A stretch of 64,000 nt of DNA from Acanthochlamys bracteata (GCA_019914995.1 CM034130.1:6262001-6326000), one strand, 5' to 3'. Positions 22,276-35,869 are shown, counted from the stretch's first letter. Made by a program: numbers and translations. Notes: generated by a model from the letters alone, not told the origin.

Positions 22276-25200
22276 AGTAATAAATGAACTTGGAAATAAG
22301 AAGATAATGTGTAGAAGGTCAAAGAAGAACTTATTAGACACATTCAGTTAAATAAAAAAAAGAACGGAAGGGGGAAATAGAAAAAGCAAAACCAAGAACT
22401 TTGCATTGCCATGTAAGCGTGACGAGACGCAGCTTATGGAAGAAACATGCATCCGTAATGCATGCATCCAAATTTCAACAAATTACTAGGATACCCTTCA
22501 CTAACTGCACAAAGTACTGCTTGGGGTGTTGGCTGCAGCGACACGTTGACGTGTGGGCCAGTCATTGCTTTTAATGTTCGATTCCGAGTGTAGCCTAATT
22601 GGACGATTCTTCCAACGACTCATACTACGCGTGTCGGCTGCTCGTTAGTTCTGACAATCTACTCTTAGATCTTACACCAAACACCACCAGTAGCCAATGG
22701 GCTTATGCGTGAACATGTTACCATTTGTCAACTAAAATAGATCTTTTATTTTTTATTTGAAAAAGTATATATATTGTATTGTAATATGAAATTTATTTAT
22801 ATTTTTTAAATAAAATATTATATAGCACTGTACAAAATATTTTTGAGATTGAAAAAATAATTGCATTCGCCTTACTATATATTTATTATTATTTGTTATA
22901 TTTTTTAAATCTAAAAATATGATGCATAGTTAAAAATTATTTTTATTACATTTATAAAATCGTATAGCACGATGCTCGAATTTGCTTTTTTGGGACTATG
23001 AAGTTACTAATTTGCCATGGTAAATTGACTTATTTATGAAAATTTTATTCAATACGATCTATGATATTATTCTCAACCACTTATCATCTACATTGTTTTG
23101 ATATGCTTCTATATCTAGTTAGGATTCTAATTTGCTTCATTTCCATGCTATCGTGAGCTCTACTATGTTTCTATGCGTGATCTATATTTGTACATTGTTC
23201 ACTTTCTCCTTTTAAGTTTTAAAAATGTTTCACTGCAGTAGGTAAAAATATTCAAATTTTAATATATTTTTTATTTCGATTTTAGTTGTTTGAACTTGAA
23301 CTATGAAACTACTTTTTAGTATTTGTTTCAACTAGATAGGGAAGAAGGTAATTATATTTTATTTGCTTAAGAAGTTTTTTTTTAAAAATCTTTTATGGTT
23401 AGAGAATTAGTAATGCATGTTGTTTTATAGTATTTTTATGCTTCTTTTGTTATACATGTATATATATTATTTGTGCCTGATTAATCTCTTATTTAAATTA
23501 ATTTGTTTATTCAAGAAATTTATGTATTCTTATAAAGATGGTTTTTATTCGTTGAAATTGGTATTACTGAAGGTCAATATTAGACATTTATATTTGGTTT
23601 TCTACTTTAGTGTCTTCAATACTTTGCTGGTGGAAAGGGATGTGAATTATCTATTCATTAAGGTATGATGAGGGGCGTTAGATTCCATTATATTGTTGAA
23701 ATTAGATCTGTTTCTTTTAGTAATGATCACCACTCTTCTTCAATTTGATGAAACATACATGTTATTATTGATGGTACACTCATATATAATCTAACATATC
23801 TCACATAAAGAAGATAAGTACTAAGACTTTAGGTGACTCTTTTGAGAAAATGTGTCAAATTTATTTCTATAATTAGATCTATAACTCTAATAGTTCATGT
23901 GTTTTGCAATTTGTGACATAGTACAGCATGTAGCTTAAAACACTACACTGATCTAGATTTCTGTTTTCTTATTTGGTTGAAATGGTTGATATTTATAGAT
24001 GTAACTGTATGATGATTTAGTATAGTTTTTGGTTATTATGCATGTGATTAGATCGTTGCATTGTGGCTTTATAATGAAATTCTAAAAGTTTAACATATTA
24101 CACATATCAAAATTTTATTTTGTGTTGAAATACATGCAAGCTAGAGGGCTTGGTTGCTACGCATGTGAAGGGCAGTTTTTTTACATTTCAACTTAGTGAA
24201 TAAATAAAACTAATAGAAGAAAGATATGTAAGTTTAACACACATCATCTACTATATAATTAATAAAGACATGAAGTTATTTATGTTCTCATTCAGCTTCT
24301 AAGCACTTTTCACCAAAATATATTTCTTAGTTTATCTTAAAATAATTAAGCTTTTGTCATCCAAACACATTTATAAAAGGACTGCTTATTTAAAAATAAG
24401 CATAAGTTACTTATTTAATAGATAAGTTGCTAATTTCAATAAACTTTTAATCTTCAAGCACTAAAGTGAACCCATAAATTTTCAAAGTTGAAATAGAAAG
24501 ATATAAAAAATATTATAAGGTGAGTAATTTGTATAGCATTCATTTATATTAGTGTTGTCATAATTTAAATACTTAACCAAATTATACTATTTTCACATTT
24601 ATTTTATTTTTATGCACGTTTTATTTTATTATTATTTTTTATGCTAGACTCAAAAGTTAAATCTATTTTCAAATTATGCAGACAAAGAACTACTTATGTA
24701 AAAATTGTAAAAAAGAAGATTTCAACATAGCATTTCTTCTCTCTTAGTTAAATTTTTAATTGGAATATCATAATTTATTTATATATTAACATAATGTACT
24801 AGGCAAATGTGTATGCAAGATGAAAAAAATGAATTTACCATCTAAATATAAACAATCCATTTTGAAATGATGTATACATTCATGCCGATGGTGTATCCAA
24901 TGTATATAAATATAATGGTGAAATAATTAAATACATTTAAAATAAAAGACAAAAATGGTATTTAAAAATATATTACTCACTGGATAGCGCATATAAGTAT
25001 GAAAACAACACGACGATTATTTTTCTACAATTTTTTGTGAAATTGTTGTTTATTTTTCTAAATTCTAAATCTTCCTTCTTTAATTCTATATAATTCTTGA
25101 AAAAACTAATCTTGTATTGTATATAAAATTTAAATATTTCTCCTTCAAAATAAAGAAAAATACTTAAATAAACAAGTATCTAAATTATAGTTATTATTTT

Positions 25201-28200
25201 AAGAACTATTTTATATCAAATTAATTTAATATTTGTCAAACAATTTCAAGAATACTTCTTAAGGTCCACCGGTTTAAAATTTTCATGCTTACCTTGGTTT
25301 TAGCATGCAATTTGTTTTGGACCAAATGGCATCACATGTGTCTAGCCGTGACATTTGGTTTAATGTTTTGGCACCCAAACATTTCGAACTCTTTAACTAT
25401 TTGGAAAGTATATGTTCATTTCAAAGTTGTCACTTAACGATTAAATCTTTCATTACTACTATTAAATTTTTAGATATTTAAACCTAACATTCATTCTTAA
25501 AATCTAGTGGAATAATTAAGCAATACAATTAGTGATATTGACGATACTATAAAATTGACTAGAGAAAATAGCTAAGGAGTTTTTAGTCCATGTATCATGC
25601 CTATCAAAAAACCTGACATATTAGACACTATAATAAATTTTGACATATCAGCTAACATAACAAAGCACAATAACACTAAATAGAAGCGGGATTAGTAAGA
25701 TCAAATGAAATGTATGTTATCCGATTAGAGCGTGAAATGCTTAAATACCGTTATTCCTTTAACAAATGTAGGGAAAGAGATGAAACTACAAAACGTAAAG
25801 ATTATTAAGCTAGAAAGTAATATAACTTTCCTTTTGAGCCCTAAAATGTGATACGCAAATGCTAAATTTTGGTATGTGGATTGTTAGACCCACCATCACT
25901 CCTACGACTTAAATTGCAATTCTATCGCGAGCTTGAATCTCAATAACTATAAGATGATCCAAATTGTTTTGCTTAGGTATGATCATGACAACAATGATCT
26001 GACAATGCCAAATCGTTAAAAAAAAAAAGACATATGAAGAAAGTACTAAGATACCTTAAGTTATCACCCATTGAGTTATATATTTTTGTTTTGAAATAAA
26101 GGACGCAAGTTTATGAATCCAAGTTTTTACAAGCACATACATGCATAATAATTAAGAACATTTACATATATAATTTCTTAAGGAAATATATCTAGGTCAA
26201 ACATTTTACATGTTAATTGTCAACAGATCTTGTTTTACTAAGTTGTTTTTGAAAGTTTGAAACTTTCGAAGATGTCACAAGTATCAAAGTGGTTGTTAAA
26301 CTTTCAAAGATGTTTCATATTCATATTCTCAAGCATGTGTCACCATGCTAATATATATAGAGATTTGTCATAAGGGCATGACCCTCAAGCACTGCATTAG
26401 CTCCATTCTTGAATCATGCGTGTATACTAAAGTTACATTAGCTATCTAGTTTTTGCGAATTTGCCGTCACATCTGTTCTTCTCGAAACATCTTTCCTAAG
26501 AAACATGCTGTTAGTAAGTTGTTTGCTCCAAATAACCCTAACCTTTCTAGGAGTTATTCCAATTATTTATAAAAATAATTATAAAGCATTCAATGTATTC
26601 CTTACATTTCTCAATTTTTTATGCTATGAGACATATATCTTTTACATACTTAGTCTAGGTAAACAAAATAAATCGATTTGCATGTTTCCTTTTATACAAT
26701 TTAACTTGAAATTTTAACTTTCTTTTGTACCATATAGTCTGATCTATAGATCAAAGTTCAATTTAGAATTTTTCTTACTGATATAATTTCAAATCATTAA
26801 AAATTATTCTCAAACTGCTTATCAAAAATTTAATTATGCTAAAATTTCATATTATGTACATTTCTTTTGAAATTATAATAATGAAAATGGTGTAACTACT
26901 TAACATAAATTTAAAATAAAATTTTGATGATTTATATGAAATTATTTTTTATAACTAGTAATATAAAAAAAAATACTAATAACTATTATTATATAAATAA
27001 ATTTAGTTTTAATTATGTAATTATTGAAACTATTGAGCAAATTTTTTGTTAAGATAGTACTAAAAATGGTATTATAGTTTTTAAGATAAAATTTAAATTT
27101 TGTAAAGCCCAGCTAATAGCTAGAAAAGGCAACGAAGTGATAATACATTAATTGCTGTTTGGTCTTCGTGAACTTGTATAAATAAAATATGACAAAGTTT
27201 GAAGAAGTCTTTTCTTCTATCAAGGAGGATTCGGTGGGTGCAGGTTTCCCACCGAGCAGTCGTTATCTGACACGTCAGCGTCGTAGATGAGCGGGACCGC
27301 ATGGGCAAGAAGGTCAAAGGACAGACCAATCATATCGCCGCACTACGAGAAAATTAAAATAAACATCTTGCTCTCTTGATTTGTTGGTCCCACTGACACC
27401 CGTCGTCAAACAACATCACGTTTTGCGGGACCCACGTTACATTTTGCTAACTTTTTCCGATAATTTTTGTTTCTCTTCTGTAGAAAACGTGACATATATT
27501 TTTTTTTAAAGTATACACAAATTCGATGCAATTTTTAATGCGAGTAATCTAGAGAAATAAGGAACATTTGGATTGCTTTTAAAAATTTTTGTATTTTAAA
27601 AAAAATTTATTTTATAAATAATCTCAAACATAATCTAAGAGAGTTAGAAGAAAATTGCATTTGGTTGAGCTTATCAAACACAATCTTTTCATTTTTTTAT
27701 TTTATATTTTTTAATATATATTTTATAAGTATTTAGATAATTTATTTAAAAATTTAGATAGTGTATAAAAATTTTACGTAATAATATTTTTTATTTAATA
27801 TTTTTATTATTTTTTAAAAGTAAAAAAATAAAGTTTATTTTAAAAAAAAATAAAAATATTTTTATTTTAGAAAAGTTTTTAAACACATCCATAGGTTAAA
27901 AGAAAAAAAACATCGTATTATAATTTTCTCTGACACAAGATGTACGTGCATGAAAACAAAAGATTATGAGACGTAGTTTTCAAGTCTGTGCGTAGATAGA
28001 AAAGCTTGTTGTTTTGTAACTCATGAGTGGGAGATGAAACGATGGCTTTTTATTTGCCATTATTTTTTAAATATTTATTTCTTTAAATATTAATTCTTAT
28101 TTTTTGATAAATTATTATAGTACTGTATAAAACTTTTTTAAATTTAAAATTTTATAAATAATATGTTATAAAAATTTTTATATATGTAATTTTTAAGATA

Positions 28201-29341
28201 AATAAAACTCAAATTTATTTTTAAAAATCTTTTTTATTAATAAAAATTTATTTTTAAAGTATTTTTAGACGTTTCCAAAAAGGCTCTTCAAAAACTGTTT
28301 GGTTTATGACGTGAATGATAATAATTGTAGTAATCACTTATGGAAGACTATGTAAGCATATGATGATCATATTGATGCCTTTGTTCTTCTAAATTTTCTT
28401 ATCCTTAGCATAGGTACGTATTGTAGGGCCATTTTTGCAAGAAAGATACAAATTATATGTGTCGCTATTTTCGGGCAATATATATTTATATAGCTTTTGA
28501 TCATGAAAGATATTCATCACCATAAAAATCATTCCTATAACTGAAGTGGGTGTGTGGTTTAGGTAAGAACTAATTTTTTTATATATGCATTTTTATGTAC
28601 ATAATAAAAAATATCTATTTGATGTTATCCATTTTACGGTTGTATTGAAATTTATTAGCAAAAAGTACGTAGAAACTTAGGGGTTGCTTTTAGGAGGCGT
28701 TCGGCGTTGCATTTGATAGTATTTCAAAAACTCTATTTTATTTTATATTTTTTAATAAATATTTTATAATATTTTATAAAATTTATTTAAATAAATGTTG
28801 AACCGTATGGAAAATATCTAGCAAAATATATATAAGATTGCTATATATATATATATATATCATGTATTTGATTTATAAATATTATCACTTAGTAGTTGAG
28901 TAAGAGCTCACAGGAATCTTATCCATTTTTTTACAGCTACTAAAAAGTAGTCTGAGAGGCTTTGGTTTGAAGCAAGAAATATAGCTAGCTAGCAAAATTC
29001 CGATATCGATACAACCTTCGCCATTTTTAAACGGCTGGTGTATTTAATGTTGTACTTAATCTAAAATTTTTCATTAAACCATTCAAAAATTTCAAGCCAA
29101 TTTAATCTTCCAAAATCATCTCCTACATTCTACATTTGCAGAAACCCATCAAAAGCCATAAGGCTTTTGTCGGCAAATCCATAAAATTGCCCACACAAGT
29201 TAGGCCTTTCAAAGGCCTACAACTCGTATGGACTCAAAAATCCTAAACAAATTAACTTAGACTGGTAATGCAAAATTTCCGACTAAGAAATATCCAAGCA
29301 GCGGTGTTAATTGTCATTAGTTGCAACTACAGTTAACAAAA
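22276..29341. other. AT-rich gene desert with two GC-richer islands
   Basis: Seven kilobases hold no gene I can support; all open frames are short and A/T-biased. Two islands stand out. One, at about 22420-22720, contains CACGTTGACGTG, GTGGGCC and AGCCAATGGG; the other, at about 27200-27470, contains GACACGTCAGCG and GGGACCCACG. These are promoter-like words (ACGT cores, site-II TGGGCC, CCAAT), but no transcript can be attached to them. A/T-rich repeat fragments resembling the window's MITEs lie near 27560-27900 and 28680-28830, and an AT microsatellite is at about 28840-28861. Confidence 0.4.
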
Positions 29342-31338
29342 ATGGATAACAAACCCCGCGACGGCGGAGATATCGCCGGCGGTAGCGCTGCGGCGGGAGA
29401 TGCGGCAGAAAACTGGAGCGAAGCTGTAGAAGATCTCGTAGACCGTGGAGACATTAGTGGCGCTGTGGCTTTGCTGGAATCGGTCATCTCTCGCCTTGAA
29501 TCGAAAACCTCTTCACATTCTTCCTCTTCGCTTGTCACCGCCCTCACCGACCTCGCCAATCTGCGCTCCGCCGCCGGTAATTCTCTTGCTTCTGATTCGA
29601 TCAGAGCACGTGCTCTTGCTCTCCGTTCCCACATCCCACGGTGAGCCCAATTCCTCTCTCTCTCTCTCTGTCAATCTGTTACTCGATTTTCTGTTGATTA
29701 GGGTTTGTACTACCGAACGTTTTGTTGATTATGTTGCAGCGACTCGTTCTTGGAAGGCAACGGGAGAATTCCTCAAACGGAGACCAGGGCTTGGGAAAAG
29801 ATTCGAGAAGAACAACAAGATAACAAAGAAAAAGATCAACATCAAGAAGTAGAAGATGGTGCGTTTATTTCGGTTTCTATGCTTAAAAAATATGGATTTC
29901 GTGGGGATATCTCTTTTTATTTCCAAGTCTGTGAATATTGTGTGAAACGGGGAACAGATTGGGAGGCAATTGCAGATAAAGTGGCAGTGGGGACTGAAAG
30001 GAATGAAGAAGACGGTAATTCTTTGTTTGGTTTGATGATTTTGTGGGGATTTAGGTGCTTTCATTGCTAACAATGTTTTTGCTGGGGGGAATTTTCTGTT
30101 GGAATTTGTGCACAGATGATTGGGAGGTGGTTGCTGACCGGATGGTAGAGATTGATGAAGAGTTGCTGCAGCTGCGGCAAGAACCAACAAGAACATCTTC
30201 CAGCCATTTGCAAGAGGAAAGAGAGAGTGCAACTCATAGGAGGAGGGGAAGGGGACAATTTATGTATAGGAAGAGTTCTCTATACAGTGATCTGGCGGAT
30301 GATAACAGTGGTGATGATGCTGGACGTTGGGAATCGACATTAGAGCTCAGTGTAGGGTCGGATGCTAAGCTGGAGGATGATAATCAATCAAGTTAAGTGC
30401 CTGTGCCTCTTTGGTTTTAGCTTATGGTTGTTGATCAGAACTGGCGTTCTAACATATGCTGCATTGTACTGTTGATCTTTTAGTGAAATATGGTACCAGG
30501 CATGTTCTAGTTCTCTATGATCTTTCTCTAAGTACAAGGACAACGGATTTGGAAAAGTACTTCGAGGCATTTAGGGATCGTGGATTTGCCATTCGATGGG
30601 TCAATGATAGCACTGCACTGGCAGTATTTCGGGCACCATCCTTATGTACGTTATATGGAAACCCTACTTGTGATTGTATATCTAGTTTCTTCCTTTATCC
30701 ATGTTGTTGCCTACCTGTGCTTTGATGGCTTGCTATCAATGTTACATTTTCGGCATTAGTATAGAGGAGAATTGAGTGAACTTCGATCCTATCTTATACC
30801 AAGAAAGGAGAAAACTTATATGTTTGTGCTGCATGTTTTTGCTTTATAAGCTTAAGTTTAGGTAGAAGTTGCGATAAAATAGTGAACTTGTAGAACACTT
30901 GTAATTAACTTTATGTGATTGGACAAATATCTAATAAAAAGAAGTCACATAATTGTAGAGGTCTTTAAGTTTCTGAAAATGACTGCAGAAAGCATATAAG
31001 TTCTCCCAAAAGAATCTAAAAGTTCAATTAGTGATTACATCTCACTAAAACTTGGAATCAGGTATGCAAAGTATTTCTAGCTGGTATCAGTTTTCTGCAA
31101 ACGAAATGAGAATTCTCTTGTATTCTTATCATCATGGGGAGTTTGGTATACAACGGCATTTCACATAGAAATTGATCTTTCCGCTAAGGTTTCCTGTTAA
31201 CTTTTCATGTGCAGTGGAAGAGGCTCAAAATGCCGTACTTTGCCCATTTAAAGTACGGAGACTAGATGAGAAGGATGACATTCTGAAGCAAATTTCAAGA
31301 AGAGGTAGCCTTTTTTGTGTAGATGTTTTTGTGCAAGC

Positions 31339-31371
<33 letters not shown>

Positions 31372-31744
31372 AAATGATAAGCCAAACTGAGCGTGGTAGA
31401 TTAGAATGCTGCTCTCAATGAGTGAGTTGATCCTATATCAAAATTTGTGCTGGGTTCTTGTACTGTATGTTGAGTCTACTTTTTTCTTTGCTCTTCCAAT
31501 ATTTTTTACAACATAAGATTTTGGTTATGATGGTTACACATGGCAAATTTTACCAGACCTTGAACCTCCTTACCCAAGACCTAAGACATCAGCTAGAACT
31601 GCACAGAGGTTAATTGCTCAAGGAATGGGAATTAGACCCTCAACAGATTTTGGCTCTAATGAGCTTAGGAAACAAGAAGCAGCAAGAAAAGAACGAATAC
31701 TCTCTCGCCAGAACATGAGGGATGATGCCTGGGGCACTGATTAG
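29342..31744 (+). CDS. R3HCC1L-like putative RNA-binding protein (396 aa, 7 exons)
   Basis: Coding exons: 29342-29640, 29740-29858, 29958-30014, 30116-30391, 30484-30645, 31215-31304, 31557-31744; all junctions are GT-AG and frame is kept. The ATG at 29342 is the first real ATG of the frame. In order: low-complexity Gly/Ala opening; a helical segment (NWSEAVEDLVDRGDISGAVALLE); charged linker; two similar DWE-containing motifs from exons 3 and 4; RRRGRGQFMYRKSSLYSD, a motif shared with plant R3HCC1L-like proteins; an RRM-like fold at about residues 255-315 (HVLVLYDLS, FRDRGFAIRWV, STALAVFRAPS); and a C-terminal RPKTSARTAQRLIAQGMGI. The family name is from memory. The biochemical role is not established; RNA or ribonucleoprotein binding is inferred. 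Confidence 0.85.
31340..31371. repeat. CT microsatellite in intron 6
   Basis: About 15 CT units, interrupted once, lie just downstream of exon 6 of the R3HCC1L-like gene. This is an ordinary dinucleotide repeat in an intron, likely length-polymorphic. Confidence 0.9.
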
Positions 31745-33468
31745 CTTATAACATTCATTCATCTTCAGATTTGGTAATTTCCCCATTCCCTCTTTCAGTT
31801 ACTACAGGTTAAAGAAGCGTAAATCCTGAAGTATGTCATTCACTCTGCAACTGACCATCATATTTGATTCATGTGAATATGCTTTGTAATCAAAGTTTGT
31901 ACAGTCTACGAGAACGAGAACGACAAATATGACAACATCGTGGTAAGATAGAATATTTTCAAACATTGTAAGAGGTGAAAGAAAAAAGGGCCATCAGGTC
32001 TTGTTCTAAGTGTATTTTTAAAGCGTAGTTTGAATATGTATTTGGACTCTATGCTGAAAGCCTTGAATAAAGAAAAATCTTATATCATAGTTCCTGTAAA
32101 TAATAATCTGCGAACAGAAAGTCTGGTTCTATTACCATGTAGTGGACCAGTGGCTATTGTATAATTGTAACATGATTTCTCTTGATGTCCTAGCCCACAG
32201 AAATATTTCAACGCAATCAATGGTGTCCAGTTTTCTCTAGTCTAGACAAGAAAAGCAGGAACTATGGATGCCAGTTTCCAACAAGTGTTTGCTGGTCTAA
32301 CGGGGGTGTTCATCAAATTCTTGCTGAGCTGATGCATATATTATTCCTTTAAATAACCTCAGGATTTAGATACCGTCATTCTTAGCTGTTATTTTAGAAT
32401 TCAAACCTTTTGTTGAACCAATGTTAACGGAAGAAGAGGTGGAAAGCATGAGAGCATCAATTCATCTTAGATCTTCAGACCAATAATCATAATAATAGCA
32501 ATAAGAAGAAGAATTAGCTATTCAGTTAGATAATAAGCACTCAAGTACTGTTTAGTGTTTTTTTAATAAGTAGGGAATGCCAACTGCATTCTAAAGCAAA
32601 AGTGGAAACAAAATTAACGCACCAACACTATGTCGCATATGCTTCTTACCTATTCGAACATGAACTTCACGTTTCAAGCAATTAAACATCACATGCCGGT
32701 AGGAAACCAAACCACAAAAGGGAACTAAAAAGAAGAACGAGGAAGATTTCGGTGGAGTTTCTAAAGACGCAATTTAATTCAAAATGTTCAACTTATCAAA
32801 TTGATGCATATCTTAATTATGAAGAAATCAAAGTAAGACAAGAAAAGGGTTGGAAGAAGAAGACCGTTTAACACCGTCATTTGAATATCATATCAAAATG
32901 GCGGCTGCTGTTTCTAAATAAAGCCACATCGCTACTAATTTACAAGCAATCGAAGACTTCGACGTACGTATATATACACAAAATTAGGAAAGACTAATAA
33001 CAGTAATAATAAATCAAAGGATCTTAGACTTAGAAAACCAACCAACTAACAACTAGCTAGATAACGTGATACATGGATGAGTATGGGCTATTCAAGTGAA
33101 GAATCCTGTGGTGACCTGTGAGTGCATTTTGTAAGACTTCAAACTATGCATCTTCTTCCAGTCTTTGCTATTCAAGTAGCTTGTTGGGGTCAGACGTTCT
33201 GGACAGCTCTATTGACATTTAGTTATTGAACAATTTAGGGATTTCTGGATAAGATTTTGACAAAACATACCCACACCAACACGGTTGTAATGAGAGTTTT
33301 AATTGCATGCCTTAATTCCCAACTGCCTTCTCTCTCTATATGACTGTATGGAGTTGGAAATTTAGTGCATGTTTGTTAAAGTTCTTTTTTTTTGGATTAA
33401 GATTCCAGTTTTCAACTTTCTTTTACTATGTATTTGTTTCGGCCTCGCAGCTTCTTCGAAAAGGTTAA
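31745..33468. other. Intergenic, 3' of the R3HCC1L-like gene
   Basis: The first few hundred bases should be the 3' UTR of the upstream gene. Beyond that I see no ORF, repeat or RNA signal that can be defended. The MITE copy at 33469 closes the stretch. Confidence 0.5.
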
Positions 33469-33711
33469 TGGAGCATTTGAAAGTACTTATAAAATAAAGT
33501 TTTTTTAAAATAAAAAATATTTTTATTTTTTTTAAAAAATAAGTTATATTTTTTTATTTTTAAAAAATAATAAAAATATATAATAAAAAATTTATAATTT
33601 TTTTAATTTTTTAAATAAAATATATATATATATATAAATATAATATATTAAAAAATATAAAATAAAAAAAAATTGAAAAGTAGTTTTTAAAACGTTGCTT
33701 CAAACGCGCTC
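33469..33711. mobile_element. Harbinger/Tourist-like MITE, copy 3
   Basis: A 243-bp A/T-rich element has ends TGGAGCATTTG and CAAACGCGCTC, flanked by TAA on both sides (33466-33468 and 33712-33714). It shares its right end and the GAAAAGTAGTTTTTAAAA segment with copy 1. It is the most diverged of the three clear copies. It lies about 0.9 kb upstream of the U-box gene start. Confidence 0.65.
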
Positions 33712-34517
33712 TAAAATTTTTTTCTGAAATTCTTGCTTTTGCTTTCACAGCTCTATCTGATAAGCTTTTAAAATGTGTTTCAAATGTACGTGAGCTTTAC
33801 AAAAATAAAAAAATACAAAATAAAGCTTTAAAAAAAAAGTTGAAAATAAAGTTTACTTTTATGTTTTAATTATCTTTTGAACTGAGTTTGAAATAAAATG
33901 TAATTTTTAGTTTTTAAAATATATTAGAAATGAAATATAATAATTTTAAAATATATCTTAAATTTAATTTATATTTTAAATATGTAAACTGTTCGGATTT
34001 TAAATTTTTATGAAAAAAACTAAAATTTTGAATATTTGAAACATCGAATACGTACGTAACAAATTAAACAATATATACAGTTCAGGTGATGTTTTTCTAT
34101 TATAGAAATCATGAGGCAAATTTGTACTATTTAATTCGAGTAGATTTTTAAGTCAAGAATGTTTGAAGTATAGACATTTCCAGTGTTTTCTAGAGTGATG
34201 TATTCATAATAATACATGCAAAGACAAAGACTTAAATATTCTGCATCAAGAAAGAACTAGCTACTTATGTTTCTATCAATTCAAAACTATCACTTTCGAT
34301 TTTTTTTTTCTCTCAATAAAACACTACTCATTAATTAATTATTGATTATATGCTACATAACAGTTTAGTTGAACAGGTCAAGAAACTTCGCATGCAAGTG
34401 CACATCGGTCTTTTTTAACCTTCCCTTCTTTGAATACTGACAACAAAATCAAACTTTCCTTCCATTCCCATGTAATTTTCTTCTTCATGTTCCCATTCTC
34501 TTTCACTCGCCAACACA

Positions 34518-34524
34518 TATAAAA
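34518..34524 (+). promoter_or_regulatory. TATA box of the plus-strand U-box gene
   Basis: TATAAAA stands about 98 bp before the ATG at 34622, a plausible core promoter distance that leaves a leader of some 70 bp. No other TATA lies closer. Confidence 0.6.
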
Positions 34525-34621
34525 GCAGACGAACAATATTCACAAATATAACCAATTAATCAACTTGAAATTATCCAACAGATCCTTATCTGCAATTCTA
34601 ATTTTCTTTCTTTCAACTTTA

Positions 34622-35869
34622 ATGGATTCTTTACAAGAAGATGAAGAAGAAGAAATTCCTCCTTACTTCCTCTGTCCTATTTCTCTCCAAATCATGACAG
34701 ACCCTGTAACAGCTCCAACCGGAATAACGTACGATCGATCAAGCATCGAAAGGTGGATATGCACCGCCGGCAAGAACAAAGCCACGTGCCCATCTAGAAA
34801 CCTTCCGTTGCCTCTCGACCTCGATCAACTCACTCCTAATCATACCCTCCGGCGCCTTATTCAATCTTGGTCTACCGCCCGCGGCTTCGACCGAATTTTA
34901 TCTACCCTGCCGCTGATCACCACCGCCGCTGCTGCTGATCTCCTTGCGGAACTTTCGTTTCCAGAGAAACAATTCAACTCACTAAAGAAAATGTATGCTT
35001 TGATTTCAGATAGCGAGAGTAACCGCCGGTGCATGCTTGACGCCGGTGCAGCTGAAGTGGCCATATCACTACTCATCTTTTGCTATAGAAGAAAGCAAAC
35101 AGATATAATAGAAGAAGCCATCACAGTTCTTCGAGCTCTTCGAATTCCTTCAGAAGAATTGAAGCCGCTTACCGGAGAAAACCACGATCTTGTTGACGCA
35201 CTGACATGGGTTCTACACCACTGTGCAGCTAACAAAATGAATCTAATGCGATCAACTGCAGTTTTGTTCTTGAAATCAGTGTTTGAAGTTGCAGACCAGA
35301 AGCTGTTCGAGAGACTGAAGCTCGAATTCTTTGAAATGATTGTTTCCGTTATTCGCGACCGCATTTCACAAAAGACAACGAAGGCAGCGGTGATCTCGCT
35401 GCTCGCACCTTGCCCGTGGGGAAGGAACAGAACCAAGATCGTCGAAGCCGGAGCGTTACCTGAACTCATCGAACTAGAGCTCGATTCTTCGACGACAACA
35501 GCTAACAAAAGACTAACTGAACTGATCTTCGCTGTACTAGATTATCTCTGTTCTTGTGCAGACGGGAGGGCACAGCTTATAGGTCACCCTGCAGGGATTG
35601 CTCTGATATCGAAAAGAATTCTTAGGGTTTCGTCCGTGGTAGACGAGAAAGGAGTGAGGATTTTGTCGTCGGTGAGCAAGTTTTCGGCGACATATGAGCT
35701 TCTGCAAGAGATGTTGATGGTTGGTGCAGTATCGAAGCTTTGCTTAGTTCTGCAGGCAGATTGCTCGAGTTCTGTGAAAGATAGAGCTCGTTTAGTGCTT
35801 AGATTACACTCTGCTGTTTGGAAGAGTTCTCCTTGTATAAACGTCTGCTTGTTGTCAAGGTATCCTTGA
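34622..35869 (+). CDS. U-box E3 ubiquitin ligase, PUB24-like (415 aa, intronless)
   Basis: The first ATG (34622) starts MDSLQEDEEEEIPPYFLCPIS; the frame is open upstream but only from non-ATG codons. Residues about 15-90 are a U-box (PYFLCPISLQIM, DPVTAPTGITYDR, SIERWI, CPSRNLPLP, LTPNHTLRRLIQSW), the E2-docking domain. The rest is an ARM-repeat array, including WGRNRTKIVEAGALPELIELE and GRAQLIGHPAGIALISKRIL. The intronless structure and the length (about 400-450 aa) fit the Arabidopsis PUB22/23/24 clade, whose members dampen pattern-triggered immunity and drought signalling by ubiquitinating targets such as exocyst subunits. ALTWVLH, the ELIELE stretch and the C-terminus (CINVCLLSRYP) favour the PUB24 branch. 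The paralogue at 42238-43461 faces it tail to tail. Function is inferred from family. Confidence 0.93.
   Translation: MDSLQEDEEEEIPPYFLCPISLQIMTDPVTAPTGITYDRSSIERWICTAGKNKATCPSRNLPLPLDLDQLTPNHTLRRLIQSWSTARGFDRILSTLPLITTAAAADLLAELSFPEKQFNSLKKMYALISDSESNRRCMLDAGAAEVAISLLIFCYRRKQTDIIEEAITVLRALRIPSEELKPLTGENHDLVDALTWVLHHCAANKMNLMRSTAVLFLKSVFEVADQKLFERLKLEFFEMIVSVIRDRISQKTTKAAVISLLAPCPWGRNRTKIVEAGALPELIELELDSSTTTANKRLTELIFAVLDYLCSCADGRAQLIGHPAGIALISKRILRVSSVVDEKGVRILSSVSKFSATYELLQEMLMVGAVSKLCLVLQADCSSSVKDRARLVLRLHSAVWKSSPCINVCLLSRYP

Noticed and set aside
23417-23668. 83-codon plus-strand frame rich in Leu/Tyr/Phe
   Set aside because: The composition is what random A/T-rich DNA gives; no splice context or motif.
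27120-27329. Minus-strand 69-codon frame in the GC island
   Set aside because: No family resemblance and it ends in A/T-rich DNA; the island is noted as possible regulatory DNA instead.
29729-30258. Minus-strand frames opposite the R3HCC1L-like exons
   Set aside because: They are antisense shadows that cross introns of a well-supported gene.
34565-34621. In-frame hydrophobic N-terminal extension of the plus-strand U-box gene, looking like a signal anchor
   Set aside because: The extension opens from TTG, not ATG, and overlaps the expected 5' leader downstream of the TATA box; family members start at the second position used here.
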